Origin: DASXRU01 sp033856235
GTDB taxonomy: Bacteria; Acidobacteriota; Blastocatellia; Pyrinomonadales; Pyrinomonadaceae
Assembly (NCBI GenBank): GCA_033856235.1
Contig: JAWVFI010000068.1
Span: forward strand, 10,008-74,007
Direction: 5' to 3'
DNA: 64,000 nt
Below are positions 27,911 through 36,326 of this stretch, piece after piece. The position numbers and the translations under genes were made by a program. The stretch's first letter is position 1; each line of letters starts with the position of its first letter. Under the pieces are notes generated by a model that made no database searches, was not told the DNA's origin, and saw only the letters and a program-made list of their open reading frames with translations.

Positions 27911-28187
27911 GCCGCTTTTAGGCAGGGTCACTTGTTTGCGTTGAAGCTGCCGGAGACTTTCTGTGAAAAGCCGTATCGTGACGTAGCTACCCGACTTATT
28001 TTGTAAGCCCAGCGCGCGTCCTTTAGGTTCGATTTGACTTCTCCTCGCCCGCATTCCGGAAGTCACCCTGGAACCGAAATTTTCGGTTCTTCCCTCAAAT
28101 CTGATACTCTTGGCACATTCAAAAGGGCCCGCCGTCGCCGGGCGCAGTAAGATCATTTCTCCAGTGTGTTTAGGCCACCGAGCTGCC

Positions 28188-29219
28188 ATGACAAAAGTCT
28201 TTGCTTTATTCGTCATCCGGTGCTTCCGGACTGTCTCCGGCGCGCTGCTGGTGTCTGCCTTTGTGTTGCTGAGTTTTGCCAGTTCGCTGGGCCAGTCATC
28301 GGAGCAGGAATTGCCTACTCCGGTTCGCGCCGCGGATATAAGTGCAACCATCGCAGTCAGAGATCTCGGCGACCCGCGCCTGACCCGGCACTTCTACATC
28401 TTCACCGGCACGCCCGGTGATCTGGCAATTTCGGTTGACAGCAAGAACCTGAATGGAGACGTTGACGTTTTCACGGCCGCGGGCTTCAGGCCGCTGGTCA
28501 AGATCAGTTTGTTCGCCGGTGACACGGTCAGCAGAACGTCGAAGAGCATCTACCTGCGCGAGCGTCAGGACTTGATACTCCGCGTTGAAGGCCGGAGTCC
28601 AAACGATGAACCCGGCAGCTACCGCATCCAATTTGGCGGCTCGTTCGAACCTTTCAGCGGAGAGATTGCGGGCGTTGAGAATGCAACTTCACCGGAAGAG
28701 ACCCCTGCGGATTCGTCCTCAGGCAAGAAGGGCCGGCGCGTTTCCGCGGTTGGCGCACGAATCAACGAGCCCGCCCCGGTGGTCGAAGAGAAAGCAGCCG
28801 AGCAACCGGCTGAAGTTGCTGCGCCGTCAACTGAACCCGAAGCTCCGAAGCCAGCGAGGACTTCGCGCAATCGCGCACCCAATCGACGCAACCCGCGGCC
28901 GAGTCGTCCGAAGCCATCATCACAGGCCAAGGCCAAGCCTACGGAAACCACGGCGCCCGAAGGTGGAGAAAAGCCTGCAGAGACGGCGAAGCCTGATGAG
29001 CCTGGTCAGCCAACCCAACTTCCGAGCGCGGGTGAGACGCAAATCGAGACTGGGCCGCGTTTGATCATTGAGACCAAAGATGGAACCAGAATTGAGCGGC
29101 CGATGAGTACCGTGCGGCGCGTAGTTGTGGACAACGGCCAGATTATCGTCATGCTCAAAAGCGGCAAGGTAGAACGAACCCCACTGACCAGTATTACCAA
29201 GATGAGTATCGAGCCCTGA
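28188..29219 (+). CDS. Exported hypothetical protein with Pro/Ala/Lys-rich middle
   Basis: 343 residues from ATG 28188 (signal peptide with core SGALLVSAFVLLSFASSLG). A 26-codon upstream extension lacks the features of coding sequence. Residues about 30-140 form a beta-rich domain (RHFYIFTGTPGDLAISVDSK, LILRVEGRSP, GSYRIQFGG) like bacterial pre-peptidase C-terminal or jelly-roll modules. Residues 160-285 are disordered (repeats of KP, PAE, RP). The last 50 residues form a second beta unit (LIIETKDGTRIERP, VVVDNGQIIVMLKSGKVE). It is probably periplasmic or cell-wall associated. No function is assigned. Confidence 0.8.
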   Translation: MTKVFALFVIRCFRTVSGALLVSAFVLLSFASSLGQSSEQELPTPVRAADISATIAVRDLGDPRLTRHFYIFTGTPGDLAISVDSKNLNGDVDVFTAAGFRPLVKISLFAGDTVSRTSKSIYLRERQDLILRVEGRSPNDEPGSYRIQFGGSFEPFSGEIAGVENATSPEETPADSSSGKKGRRVSAVGARINEPAPVVEEKAAEQPAEVAAPSTEPEAPKPARTSRNRAPNRRNPRPSRPKPSSQAKAKPTETTAPEGGEKPAETAKPDEPGQPTQLPSAGETQIETGPRLIIETKDGTRIERPMSTVRRVVVDNGQIIVMLKSGKVERTPLTSITKMSIEP

Positions 29220-29250
29220 AGCTCTTGGCCTCCTCGTCTATTGACTCAAG

Positions 29251-29390
29251 CTCTTCACTGGGACCGCGGGCGTCCCGCCCGCAAACGCGCGGCCACGCGC
29301 GAAGATTTCTTTCAAATGTTAAGTACCGATTGGTTTTTTTCGCGCTGGCGCGCTCATTGCGGGCGGGACGCCGGCGGTCCCAGTGAAGAG
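29251..29390. repeat. Fold-back element with 33-bp arms, invading the iscU-like gene end
   Basis: The arms at 29251-29283 and 29358-29390 are inverted copies with one mismatch (core GGGCGTCCCGCCCGCA). The right arm contains the stop codon and last 12 or so codons of the iscU-like gene on the minus strand, so the SSSLGPPASRPQ tail is element-encoded. A close relative with different ends is at 55471-55590. Confidence 0.9.
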
Positions 29391-29746
29391 CTTGACGGTT
29401 CCAACGCGGTCCGCAAGACCTCAATCGCGAGGGCAGCGGCGTGTTGCTTTCGCGATGGCAAGCCACCCAGGATTTGTAAAATCTCCTGCCGCGTCAAAGC
29501 TGCGGCCTCGGCGCAGCTCATTCCCTCAATCATTTCAGCGAGAACTGAACCGCAAGCCAGCGTCGGCGCGCAACCGTACGCCAGAAAGCGCGCGGCTTCG
29601 ATCCTGCCTTCTTTGATGCGCAGCGAGAGTTGCAAGCGGTCACCGCAGACGGGATTGGTCTGTTCAGCGCCGGCGTTGACGTCATCCAGATAGCCGGCGC
29701 GACGCGGATTCGCGATGTGGTCTTTAAAGGTTTCAGAATAAGCCAC
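29354..29746 (-). CDS. iscU: Fe-S cluster assembly scaffold, IscU/NifU N-domain type
   Basis: 130 residues. The three cluster-ligand Cys of the NifU/IscU N-domain are present: NPVCGDRLQL, YGCAPTLACGSVLAEM. Start YSETFKDHIANPRRAG matches the family. It lacks the LPPVK loop of HscA-dependent IscU, so it is nearer to the SufU/NifU-like branch. It follows the cysteine desulfurase stop by 5 bases on the same strand, forming a sulfur-donor/scaffold pair. The C-terminal tail comes from a fold-back element. The symbol is by analogy. Confidence 0.88.
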   Translation of the reverse strand: MAYSETFKDHIANPRRAGYLDDVNAGAEQTNPVCGDRLQLSLRIKEGRIEAARFLAYGCAPTLACGSVLAEMIEGMSCAEAAALTRQEILQILGGLPSRKQHAAALAIEVLRTALEPSSSSLGPPASRPQ

Positions 29747-29751
29747 GTGAT

Positions 29752-30954
29752 TCAGATAGCCGCTTGGGCTTCGCGGGCGAGCGGCGAGAGGTGGCGCAAG
29801 TTTGCGACTACGCGCGCCAAAACTTCAATCACATAATCCACGTCCTCGTCGCAGTTGTCTTTGCCGAAACTGAAACGGATAGCGCCTCGTGCTTTTTCTT
29901 CGCTGTGTCCTAAGGCGCGAATCACCGGCGACGGTTCGAGGGTTCCGGAAGAACAGGCCGAGCCGGTGGACACGGCGACGCCTTGCATATCTAAATTAAT
30001 TAGCAGGCCTTCGCCTTCTATGAAACGGAAAGAGATGTTCGAGATGTGCGGCAGGCGATGTTCGCGATGACCATTTAGAACTATGTCCGGAATTTTGGTT
30101 GTCACTTCCGCTTCGAAGCGATCGCGCAGGCGGCGCGCCTGCTGGTTTCTCCCATGCATCTCAGCGACAGCCAATTGAGCAGCTCTGCCAAAGGCGACGA
30201 TGGCGGGCACGGCTTCGGTTCCCGCGCGACGCTCGCGTTCCTGATGGCCACCGACGATCTGCGGCGTCAGCCGGACGCCTCGTCGCGCGTAGAGAGCTCC
30301 AATCCCTTTTGGTCCATACATCTTGTGGGCGGACAGCGACAGCAGATCGCATCCAATTGATTCGACATCGATTGGCATTCGTCCAGCGGCCTGGACGACG
30401 TCGGTGTGATACCAGAGATGTCGATGACTGCGGGCCCGCTCTTCGCGAATCATGGCCCCGATCTCAGCGATTGGTTGCACAGTGCCGATTTCGTTGTTCG
30501 CCATCATGATGGAGATGAGGACAGTGTCCTTTCGCAGCGCCGCGCGAACATCATCGACGCGAACAATCCCATCTTCATAGACCGGTAAGCGAGTAATTGA
30601 CCAACCGCGATGCTCAAGCGCCGCACAGATACCGCGCAGAGACGAGTGTTCAATTGCGGAAGTTATTATGTGCCGCCCGTGGGGCTCGGCGGCCTCGCAC
30701 AGCCCGCGAACGGCGAGATTATTCGCTTCCGTGGCTCCGGAGAGGAAGACGACTTCATTAGGTCGCGCCCCGATCATCCGCGCGACTTCGCGGCGGGCTG
30801 CATCCACTGCGGCTCGCGCCTGCTGACCAAAGAAGTGCACGCTGGAGGGATTGCCCAACCTCTCAGTCAGATAGGGCAACATCGCTTCTACCACCCGGGG
30901 ATCAACCGGCGTGGTCGCGCTGTGATCCAGGTAAATTCTACGAACTGTGGTCAT
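29752..30954 (-). CDS. iscS: Cysteine desulfurase, IscS/NifS family
   Basis: 400 residues from ATG 30954. The frame extends further upstream but crosses a fold-back and is unlikely. PLP enzyme that takes sulfur from cysteine for Fe-S clusters and thiolation. Motifs: RIYLDHSATTPVD, SGATEANNLAVRG, the PLP lysine in LSLSAHKMYGPKGIGALY, and the active-site Cys loop in VSTGSACSSGTLEPS. Length and the loop fit group I desulfurases. It is paired with the IscU-like scaffold. No isc regulator or chaperone gene is near. It could also supply ThiS-type sulfur carriers. Confidence 0.96.
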   Translation of the reverse strand: MTTVRRIYLDHSATTPVDPRVVEAMLPYLTERLGNPSSVHFFGQQARAAVDAARREVARMIGARPNEVVFLSGATEANNLAVRGLCEAAEPHGRHIITSAIEHSSLRGICAALEHRGWSITRLPVYEDGIVRVDDVRAALRKDTVLISIMMANNEIGTVQPIAEIGAMIREERARSHRHLWYHTDVVQAAGRMPIDVESIGCDLLSLSAHKMYGPKGIGALYARRGVRLTPQIVGGHQERERRAGTEAVPAIVAFGRAAQLAVAEMHGRNQQARRLRDRFEAEVTTKIPDIVLNGHREHRLPHISNISFRFIEGEGLLINLDMQGVAVSTGSACSSGTLEPSPVIRALGHSEEKARGAIRFSFGKDNCDEDVDYVIEVLARVVANLRHLSPLAREAQAAI

Positions 30955-30960
30955 GTTAGT

Positions 30961-31034
30961 AGGGTGCCGGGTAGCCGGGTGCCGGGTTTCGGGCTCACGT
31001 TTCGAGTCTGGTTTGCCCTGGCACCCGGCACCCT
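30961..31034. repeat. Fold-back of GGGTGCCGGG words upstream of iscS
   Basis: AGGGTGCCGGG repeats at 30961-30983 pair with GGCACCCGGCACCCT at 31020-31034. Because the iscS frame stays open through it, the longer iscS ORF is misleading. Confidence 0.7.
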
Positions 31035-31047
31035 TCCTTGATCCCTT

Positions 31048-31138
31048 TTGCGTAAATGGCGATTTCGTGAATCGTATACTACGATTACTCAGCGCCATTC
31101 ACGAAATTCACGAAACCCACGAAGTGACACGGATCAAG
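31048..31138. repeat. Dispersed TTCGTG/CACGAA element, copy D (short form)
   Basis: It contains GATTTCGTGAATCGTATAC, CATTCACGAAATTCACGAAAC and GAAGTGACACGGATCAA. The TTTAGTG half seen in C and E is missing. From here to 31436 (about 300 bases) I see no gene. Confidence 0.75.
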
Positions 31139-31436
31139 GCGGTCTTGGGCAGCCTGATCGTAACCGACACCCGATACCTCCCCGCGCCAACCGTTCACCC
31201 CAAAACGGCATCTCATGCTCCATCTGGAGTGCCGCTAAGGCCCCCAACACCATCGTTTTCCGTGTTTTCCGGTTTGAGTCTAGGGTGCGTTGTAAGGAGC
31301 GTCAAGCGGCATAGAAGTTGTAGTGGGAGACGAGTTAAGGACGGAGTGTGGGCATCGCCCGGTTCGAGTTAATATGAGAAGCGTGGCAAAGAAGGCTGAA
31401 CTGAATGTTGGGCGCGTTTTACGAAAGGAAATTCCG

Positions 31437-32489
31437 ATGAGGCAGATGAGAAACTTTTTGATGTTGTCGCTGGCTTTGCTCGCGCTGGCGGCGCCGGGCG
31501 GCCTGGCAGTTACCGAGGCGCACGCACAAACGCAGGCGCAGACCCAGGCAGGTACTGGCGCGCTGCAGCGCGGGTATCGCACGGGCTATTCCGACGGTTA
31601 CGCCTCCGGGTTCCAGGACCAGGCACAGAACGCTACGCGGGACTTTCGCAGCAAGGAAGAGTTTGTCTCGGGCAATCGCAATTACGCGTCGACCTACGGA
31701 TCAATCGAGGATTATCACGAGGGTTATCAACAGGGCTTCGAGGCGGGATACAACTCCGGATTTGATCGCCGCGGTTTTGATTCAACCATTCCCGATTCAT
31801 TGACCAGACGAGGAAGCGCCGCGACCACCGCGGCAGTTGACGATAACGACGATCCCGTGACCGGCGGCACTAGCAATTCCCAGGTTGGCAACGCGCAGGT
31901 GAATACGCCGCAGGCGAATGCCCAAATCAATTCCCGTCAGGGAAGCGCAGTCACAATTCCTCGTGACACGGTAATGCGCGTAGAGTTGCTCACCAATCTC
32001 TCGACCGACGCCACCCAGCGTGGCGATCGGTTTCAGGCTCGGGTGATCGAACCCGGTGAGTTCGAGGGCGCAATCCTCGACGGCCGGGTGACTCAGGTCA
32101 AACGAGCGGGTCGAGTGAAGGGAAATGCGCAACTGCAACTTACTTTTGAACAGATTCGGCTACCGGATAATCGCTGGGCCAACTTAAGTGCCCAGGTCAT
32201 CGAAGTCGTGCCGACCAATACCAGCAAGGGCGTGGGCGGAGTTGATTCCGAAGGCGGCGTGCGCGGCGACAGCACTACCAGGAGCGATGTCACCAAAGTC
32301 GGCGCGGCCACCGGCATCGGCGCAATCATCGGCGCTATCGCCGGCGGTGGTCACGGGGCGGCCATCGGCGCGGCCATCGGCGCCGGCATCGGCACCGCGG
32401 GCGTCATCACCGACGAAGGCGAAGACATTTACCTTCGCCAGGGCCAGGAGCTGAAGATCCGTACCGGTCGCGAAGCGACTATCGGTTGA
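31437..32489 (+). CDS. Exported glycine-zipper protein with GYxxGYxxGF repeats
   Basis: 350 residues from ATG 31437 (AAAGGAA just upstream). A signal peptide ends at TEAHAQ. Residues about 30-90 hold aromatic/glycine repeats (RGYRTGYSDGYASGFQD, then YHEGYQQGFEAGYNSGFD). A Gln/Asn-rich linker is followed by a beta domain (RVELLTNLSTDATQRGDRF, VTQVKRAGRVKG). The end has a glycine zipper (GIGAIIGAIAGGG, GAAIGAAIGAGIG) as in YmgG/OmpA-associated outer-membrane proteins. Location is probably periplasm or outer membrane. Function is not known; similar domain orders occur in Acidobacteria. Confidence 0.82.
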   Translation: MRQMRNFLMLSLALLALAAPGGLAVTEAHAQTQAQTQAGTGALQRGYRTGYSDGYASGFQDQAQNATRDFRSKEEFVSGNRNYASTYGSIEDYHEGYQQGFEAGYNSGFDRRGFDSTIPDSLTRRGSAATTAAVDDNDDPVTGGTSNSQVGNAQVNTPQANAQINSRQGSAVTIPRDTVMRVELLTNLSTDATQRGDRFQARVIEPGEFEGAILDGRVTQVKRAGRVKGNAQLQLTFEQIRLPDNRWANLSAQVIEVVPTNTSKGVGGVDSEGGVRGDSTTRSDVTKVGAATGIGAIIGAIAGGGHGAAIGAAIGAGIGTAGVITDEGEDIYLRQGQELKIRTGREATIG

Positions 32490-32490
32490 G

Positions 32491-32579
32491 TCGTAGGGGT
32501 GGCCGTCCCTGGCCACCCCCTTCGTAATCAAATATTATCTAGCAACTGAGAAGGGGGCCACGGAGTGCCGCCCCTACAA
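32491..32579. repeat. Fold-back immediately before the SAM hydrolase start
   Basis: GTAGGGGTGGCCGTCC at the left faces GGAGTGCCGCCCCTAC at the right, with a second GGCCACCCCC/GGGGGCC pair inside. It begins 1 base after the upstream stop and ends 2 bases before the next ATG (32582), so the ribosome-binding region lies inside the right arm. Confidence 0.8.
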
Positions 32580-32581
32580 GT

Positions 32582-33397
32582 ATGCCGCGACCAGTAATCA
32601 CACTGCTGACTGACTTCGGCAACGCCGATTACTTTGTCGGCGCCTTAAAGGGCACAATCCTTTCGCTCTGTCGCGACGCTCAAATTGTCGATATCACACA
32701 TGAGGTGCCTCCCCAGGATATTGCGGCGGGAGCGTTCACTCTGCTGGCTGTCTACAAATCCTTTCCCGCTCAGACTGTGCATATTGCCGTAGTCGATCCC
32801 GGCGTGGGTTCCGCGCGACGCCCGATACTCGCCACAGCCGCCGGTCAATTCTTCGTCGGGCCGGACAACGGCATCTTCAGCTATCTCTGGGAGCTCGATC
32901 CGCCCGAGCAGGTCTTCCACATTCAATCCCAGGAGTTCTTCCGCCAACCGGTAAGCGCAACCTTTCACGGCCGGGACATATTCGCGCCGGTAGCGGCAGC
33001 CCTGGCAAACGGTGTGGAACCGTCGCGTTTTGGTCCTGAAATATCTGATTGGGTGCGGCTGGAACCGCTCTCGCCGGTTCGGGCTGTAGACGGATTGATC
33101 CATGCGCGCGTCATTCACATAGATCGTTTTGGCAACTGCGTGACTAACCTCACAAAAGAGCAGGTGACTGATGAGATGGTGGCCAACGGCCTGCAGCTTT
33201 CGATAAAGGGCAGAGAGATTCATTCATTTCAAACGTTCTTTGCCGAAGCAGGCGCTGATCAGAGTGAAGAGGTGTTTGCGATTTGGGGCAGTGCGGGGTT
33301 TCTAGAGATTGCGGCGCCGGCGGCTTCGGCGGCGCGAGTACTTGATGTCAGCACCGGTCAGCGTGTAGTGGTCAGCCCTGCCGAAGAAGAACGATAG
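32582..33397 (+). CDS. SAM hydroxide adenosyltransferase (SAM hydrolase), DUF62 family
   Basis: 271 residues. Start PVITLLTDFGNADYFVGALKG and later VDPGVGSARRPI, GPDNGIF and HGRDIFAPVAA are the conserved blocks of the family, which splits S-adenosylmethionine to adenosine and methionine using water; the related fluorinase and chlorinase use a halide. The Asp-Arg-His residues typical of the hydroxide enzymes appear to be present (D in LLTDFG, R in SARRP, H in THEV), and the fluorinase-specific loop is not. No SD is visible because a hairpin covers the start. Cytoplasmic. Confidence 0.92.
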   Translation: MPRPVITLLTDFGNADYFVGALKGTILSLCRDAQIVDITHEVPPQDIAAGAFTLLAVYKSFPAQTVHIAVVDPGVGSARRPILATAAGQFFVGPDNGIFSYLWELDPPEQVFHIQSQEFFRQPVSATFHGRDIFAPVAAALANGVEPSRFGPEISDWVRLEPLSPVRAVDGLIHARVIHIDRFGNCVTNLTKEQVTDEMVANGLQLSIKGREIHSFQTFFAEAGADQSEEVFAIWGSAGFLEIAAPAASAARVLDVSTGQRVVVSPAEEER

Positions 33398-33406
33398 GCC
33401 CGCTCG

Positions 33407-33486
33407 ATGCGGCCATCGCGCGATTCGTTCTGGTTGCTCCCCGCGGGTGCGGCTGCGATGCCAATCTTCAAACGATTTTTCCAAGG
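33407..33486 (-). pseudogene. Decayed duplicate of the amidotransferase C-terminal segment
   Basis: This segment closely matches 34886-34962 inside the glutamine amidotransferase gene, in the same orientation, with scattered substitutions and a frame disturbance. On the minus strand it still reads LEKSFEDWHRSRTR, identical to the intact gene, then diverges. The L,D-transpeptidase gene lies between the two copies, as expected after a local duplication and loss, or after insertion between direct repeats. Confidence 0.75.
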
Positions 33487-33589
33487 ACAGAATCAAGGCC
33501 GGTTTGGGTATTGTCACTTGCTTGCTTCGAATTACAGGAGACTTTTTGTGCAAAGCCGTCCGGCACAGCCACGACGTACGGGCAGCGTT

Positions 33590-34816
33590 TCAGAAAATTA
33601 CCACCATCGAACCTTCCGGAATCTGTTCGTATAGTTTGCTAATGTCGTGGGGGTGCATCACCACACAACCCCATGAGAGATGTCTGGGGCCTTCGTTATC
33701 CCATTCCCGAATCCAACCATGAAATCCGATACCGCCACCCAGGCGGGTGTTCTCCAGCGTTGGAGCGCGCAGCTTCCACTGCTTCGCGATGGCGGCTTGC
33801 TGCGCGGGCGTGATTAGCCCGTCAGTCTTTCCGCGCTCAGCATCAAATGCATTCGGATAATTAATCTTGATCCAGTAGCCACCGAAGTAAGCGCCGTATG
33901 GCCCCTCAAACTTGCCCGCATGTTTTTGCGTCACGAAGTACATGCCGGTCGGGGTCTTGTTGTCGCCCTGGACCTGCTTGGCGCCCTGACCTTGCCCAAA
34001 ACTCACATCGTATTCACCTGCGAACTTCCCGCTTTGATAGAGCCGCATTTTGTAGGTGGCCTGGTCGACCATCACGAGGGTCGCTTCGCCTTGCGGAACC
34101 GGCACGCGGCGGTGTGAATTGATGAAGGGTGTGGGGGCGGCGTAGTTTTCCTTAATCCAGGCGAGATCCTTACCATTAGATGAAGGCCAGAAGGTGGCAC
34201 TCAAGGATGTGTCCCAGCGCAATTCAAGGTGCAGGTGCGGCGCAAACAGTTTGTCGGGATCCTGTCCCACGGTGCCAATCACCTGCCGTCGTTGCACGAT
34301 GTCACCAGAGCGGACTTTGATTTCATGCAAATGAGCATAAAGCGAGCGGATCTTTTTCTTTTCATTATTCTCGTAGAAAAGATGGTCGATCATGACCACA
34401 TTACCCCACAACTTGCCGCAAAAGTCGGCGAAGGCAACCCGGCCCGCGGCGACGCTGTGAACGTCCTGGCCCAGATCGGCTTCAGCGGCGCCGAGGCCGC
34501 TCCAATCTTCGGCAGTGTGGATCCCGTAGCTGTACTTCTTCGCGAAGGGAACGGCGACGTACCAGCCAGGGTAGGTCCGCCCGGTAGTCTTTTCCTGGTA
34601 CGGCCCTTTGCCGTCAGCGTCGCCAACGGCGAAATCAAAGCCGTTGGCCGCGGGAAACTCGGTTTTTAGATAGTCTTCAAGGATGTTCGCAGAGGCTTTC
34701 GCCGCGCGAGGCTGCGGATCGGTACTTTGCTTTTTGGATTTGTCAGAACAGGACTGGGCATTAAGCAGCAGGCCTAACGCGGCCAGGAAAAGCAGGAGCC
34801 GGCGGGGGGCGGTAAT
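33590..34816 (-). CDS. M23 peptidase domain plus L,D-transpeptidase (YkuD) lipoprotein
   Basis: The frame is open from about 34816 to 33590 (408 residues) but has no ATG at its start. The best start is an ATT at 34816 preceded by GAGGAAAGGTG. If the C6 run just after it had one more C, the GTG at 34824 would open the same frame. The N-terminus reads RRLLLFLAALGLLLNAQSC, a lipobox. A LytM/M23-type domain follows (YGIHTAEDW, YAHLHEIKVRSGDIV, PHLHLELRW). The C-terminal half is a YkuD domain (LVMVDQATYKMRLY) with the catalytic block GFHGWIREWD, then HLSWGCVVMHPHD. This would put endopeptidase and 3-3 crosslinking on one periplasmic protein. Starting at the internal ATG (34411) would lose the lipobox and half of M23. 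Confidence 0.85.
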   Translation of the reverse strand: MTAPRRLLLFLAALGLLLNAQSCSDKSKKQSTDPQPRAAKASANILEDYLKTEFPAANGFDFAVGDADGKGPYQEKTTGRTYPGWYVAVPFAKKYSYGIHTAEDWSGLGAAEADLGQDVHSVAAGRVAFADFCGKLWGNVVMIDHLFYENNEKKKIRSLYAHLHEIKVRSGDIVQRRQVIGTVGQDPDKLFAPHLHLELRWDTSLSATFWPSSNGKDLAWIKENYAAPTPFINSHRRVPVPQGEATLVMVDQATYKMRLYQSGKFAGEYDVSFGQGQGAKQVQGDNKTPTGMYFVTQKHAGKFEGPYGAYFGGYWIKINYPNAFDAERGKTDGLITPAQQAAIAKQWKLRAPTLENTRLGGGIGFHGWIREWDNEGPRHLSWGCVVMHPHDISKLYEQIPEGSMVVIF

Positions 34817-34830
34817 GGGATCACCTTTCC

Positions 34831-35778
34831 TCAGGTCTCACGAGCAGAGTGAGCCTGGGCTTCGATCAGAAAGTTCTCAAATAGAATGCGGCCATCGCGC
34901 GATTCGTTTTGGTGCTCCCAGCGCGTGCGGCTGCGGTGCCAATCCTCAAACGACTTCTCGAGATGGAACTGCACGGTGTAGATCAACTGCTCCTGATCGC
35001 GTTTCACCATCATTTGATTGCGGCAGAGGTATGACGTGGCCAGCAATTTGAAGCCTTCGGGAACGTGGTCGAGCTGCAGCCCATGGTTTTGCCAGACCCG
35101 CAGAATGCGCCCTTCCTTCGTATAGTCCTGCCAGAGGTCTGAACGAGGATCGTTCATGCCGCGAAAAATTGGATCGTCCGGCTGCGTGATGCGGATGAAG
35201 CGGTACTGGTATTCGATGGGGCGATTGTCGCGTTGCTCATGTTGCGGCTGATTGCTTAGCGTCACCACCTCGGCGCCGAAGCTGAGACCGATTAGCTGAT
35301 GTCCGCCACAGATGCCCAGAGTCGGAATCCGGGTCCCCCGGATAAATTCTCCGAAGACGCTGAGAATCTCAGGATTGTAATAGTCAAAGTCGCGCAGCGT
35401 GCCGCTGAGCACGATGGCGTCGGGGCGAAACTCCTGTACGGCTTCCGCCACCGCGGACACATGAGCGATTCGTGTATGCGGAATTTTGACCAGCCGTCCC
35501 ACGTTGCTGACGATGTTTTGCAGGGCGAGCGTTGCTATCTGCCGCTCACGATTGAGATGGGAGGCCACATCGACTCCCCAGGCACGGCGCGCCACGTCGG
35601 AAAGATCATCTTCGTGACGCAGGAGGTCGTCCACTATCAGAACGCGGGCCTCTTCGATCTGCTTCTCGATCGGTTCATAGCGACAGAAGTTTCGCTGGTT
35701 GAAAGGGAAGGGCAGTGCGTCGGGCGCGTCGAGGTTCTGCATTTCGTTCGAGTGAATCTCCTGAAGTTCCTGAGTCAT
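34831..35778 (-). CDS. Class I glutamine amidotransferase-like protein
   Basis: 315 residues from ATG 35778. The GATase1 triad is visible: TLGICGGHQLIGLSFG (Cys in the nucleophile elbow), and QFHLEKSFEDW (His and Glu). The N-terminal 90 residues (RVLIVDDLLRHEDDLSDVAR) are an extension not seen in GuaA or TrpG. No synthase domain is attached, so it is a stand-alone amidotransferase or gamma-glutamyl hydrolase type. It is transcribed with the gene before it (17-base gap) and the transpeptidase after it (15-base gap). A piece of its 3' part is duplicated at 33407-33486. Substrate unknown. Confidence 0.85.
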   Translation of the reverse strand: MTQELQEIHSNEMQNLDAPDALPFPFNQRNFCRYEPIEKQIEEARVLIVDDLLRHEDDLSDVARRAWGVDVASHLNRERQIATLALQNIVSNVGRLVKIPHTRIAHVSAVAEAVQEFRPDAIVLSGTLRDFDYYNPEILSVFGEFIRGTRIPTLGICGGHQLIGLSFGAEVVTLSNQPQHEQRDNRPIEYQYRFIRITQPDDPIFRGMNDPRSDLWQDYTKEGRILRVWQNHGLQLDHVPEGFKLLATSYLCRNQMMVKRDQEQLIYTVQFHLEKSFEDWHRSRTRWEHQNESRDGRILFENFLIEAQAHSARET

Positions 35779-35794
35779 GTTCTCGTTTATTCTA

Positions 35795-36304
35795 TCATGC
35801 ACTCCGCTGTTTTGTGTTCTGGTTGAACAGTTGCGTGACAGATCCGGCGCCGGCTGCCGCAATCTCGTCCCGAACTTCCGCAATTAACCAACGTTGCAGA
35901 CGCGTCCGGTTCGCCGCGGTCCGATTTGGGGCCACCTGGTCCACCATCAGCAACATTCGATGCCATGACGAATCGAGTTCGTCCGCAAGATGCGAGATCC
36001 GGCTAATGTCATAAGGCACCGCGACGGCCGCGCACCCGGCACGCGCGAATACTGCCAGGTAGCGGGCTGTTGCCAAATCTGGACACAAGAGGCGGCGACG
36101 GCCCAGCTTCAGCTCGATGCCCAGCAGTGTATGTTGAATTTCGACGTTGCTGGTTTTCCCCAGGGGCCCGAGCTGATAAGACCGGGTGCGCATCTTGAGG
36201 ATTCGTTCGCGGTAAATCTCCGGGATCCAAGCGGTCCCCAATCGAGCTTTGATGTCCTGCGCGGATTGGGCAGTCGCAGAATTTACTTTAGCTGGCGAGG
36301 GCAT
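35795..36304 (-). CDS. Hypothetical protein, 169 residues
   Basis: I do not recognise a family. Start at ATG 36304, 22 bases after the nuoN stop. The protein is basic and soluble, with no signal peptide. The middle (LLCPDLATARYLAVFARAGCAAVAVPYDISRIS) looks like an alpha/beta nucleic-acid or nucleotide-binding core and could be a Holliday-junction or restriction-like nuclease fold, but catalytic residues are not evident. The C-terminus is helical. It sits between nuoN and the amidotransferase and is likely to be co-transcribed. Confidence 0.7.
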   Translation of the reverse strand: MPSPAKVNSATAQSAQDIKARLGTAWIPEIYRERILKMRTRSYQLGPLGKTSNVEIQHTLLGIELKLGRRRLLCPDLATARYLAVFARAGCAAVAVPYDISRISHLADELDSSWHRMLLMVDQVAPNRTAANRTRLQRWLIAEVRDEIAAAGAGSVTQLFNQNTKQRSA

Positions 36305-36326
36305 GAGGAATTGAATTATTCCAACA

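Noticed and set aside
31140..31436. Short plus-strand ORFs in the 300-base gap before the glycine-zipper gene
   Set aside because: They are overlapping frames without SD or motif; the region appears non-coding.
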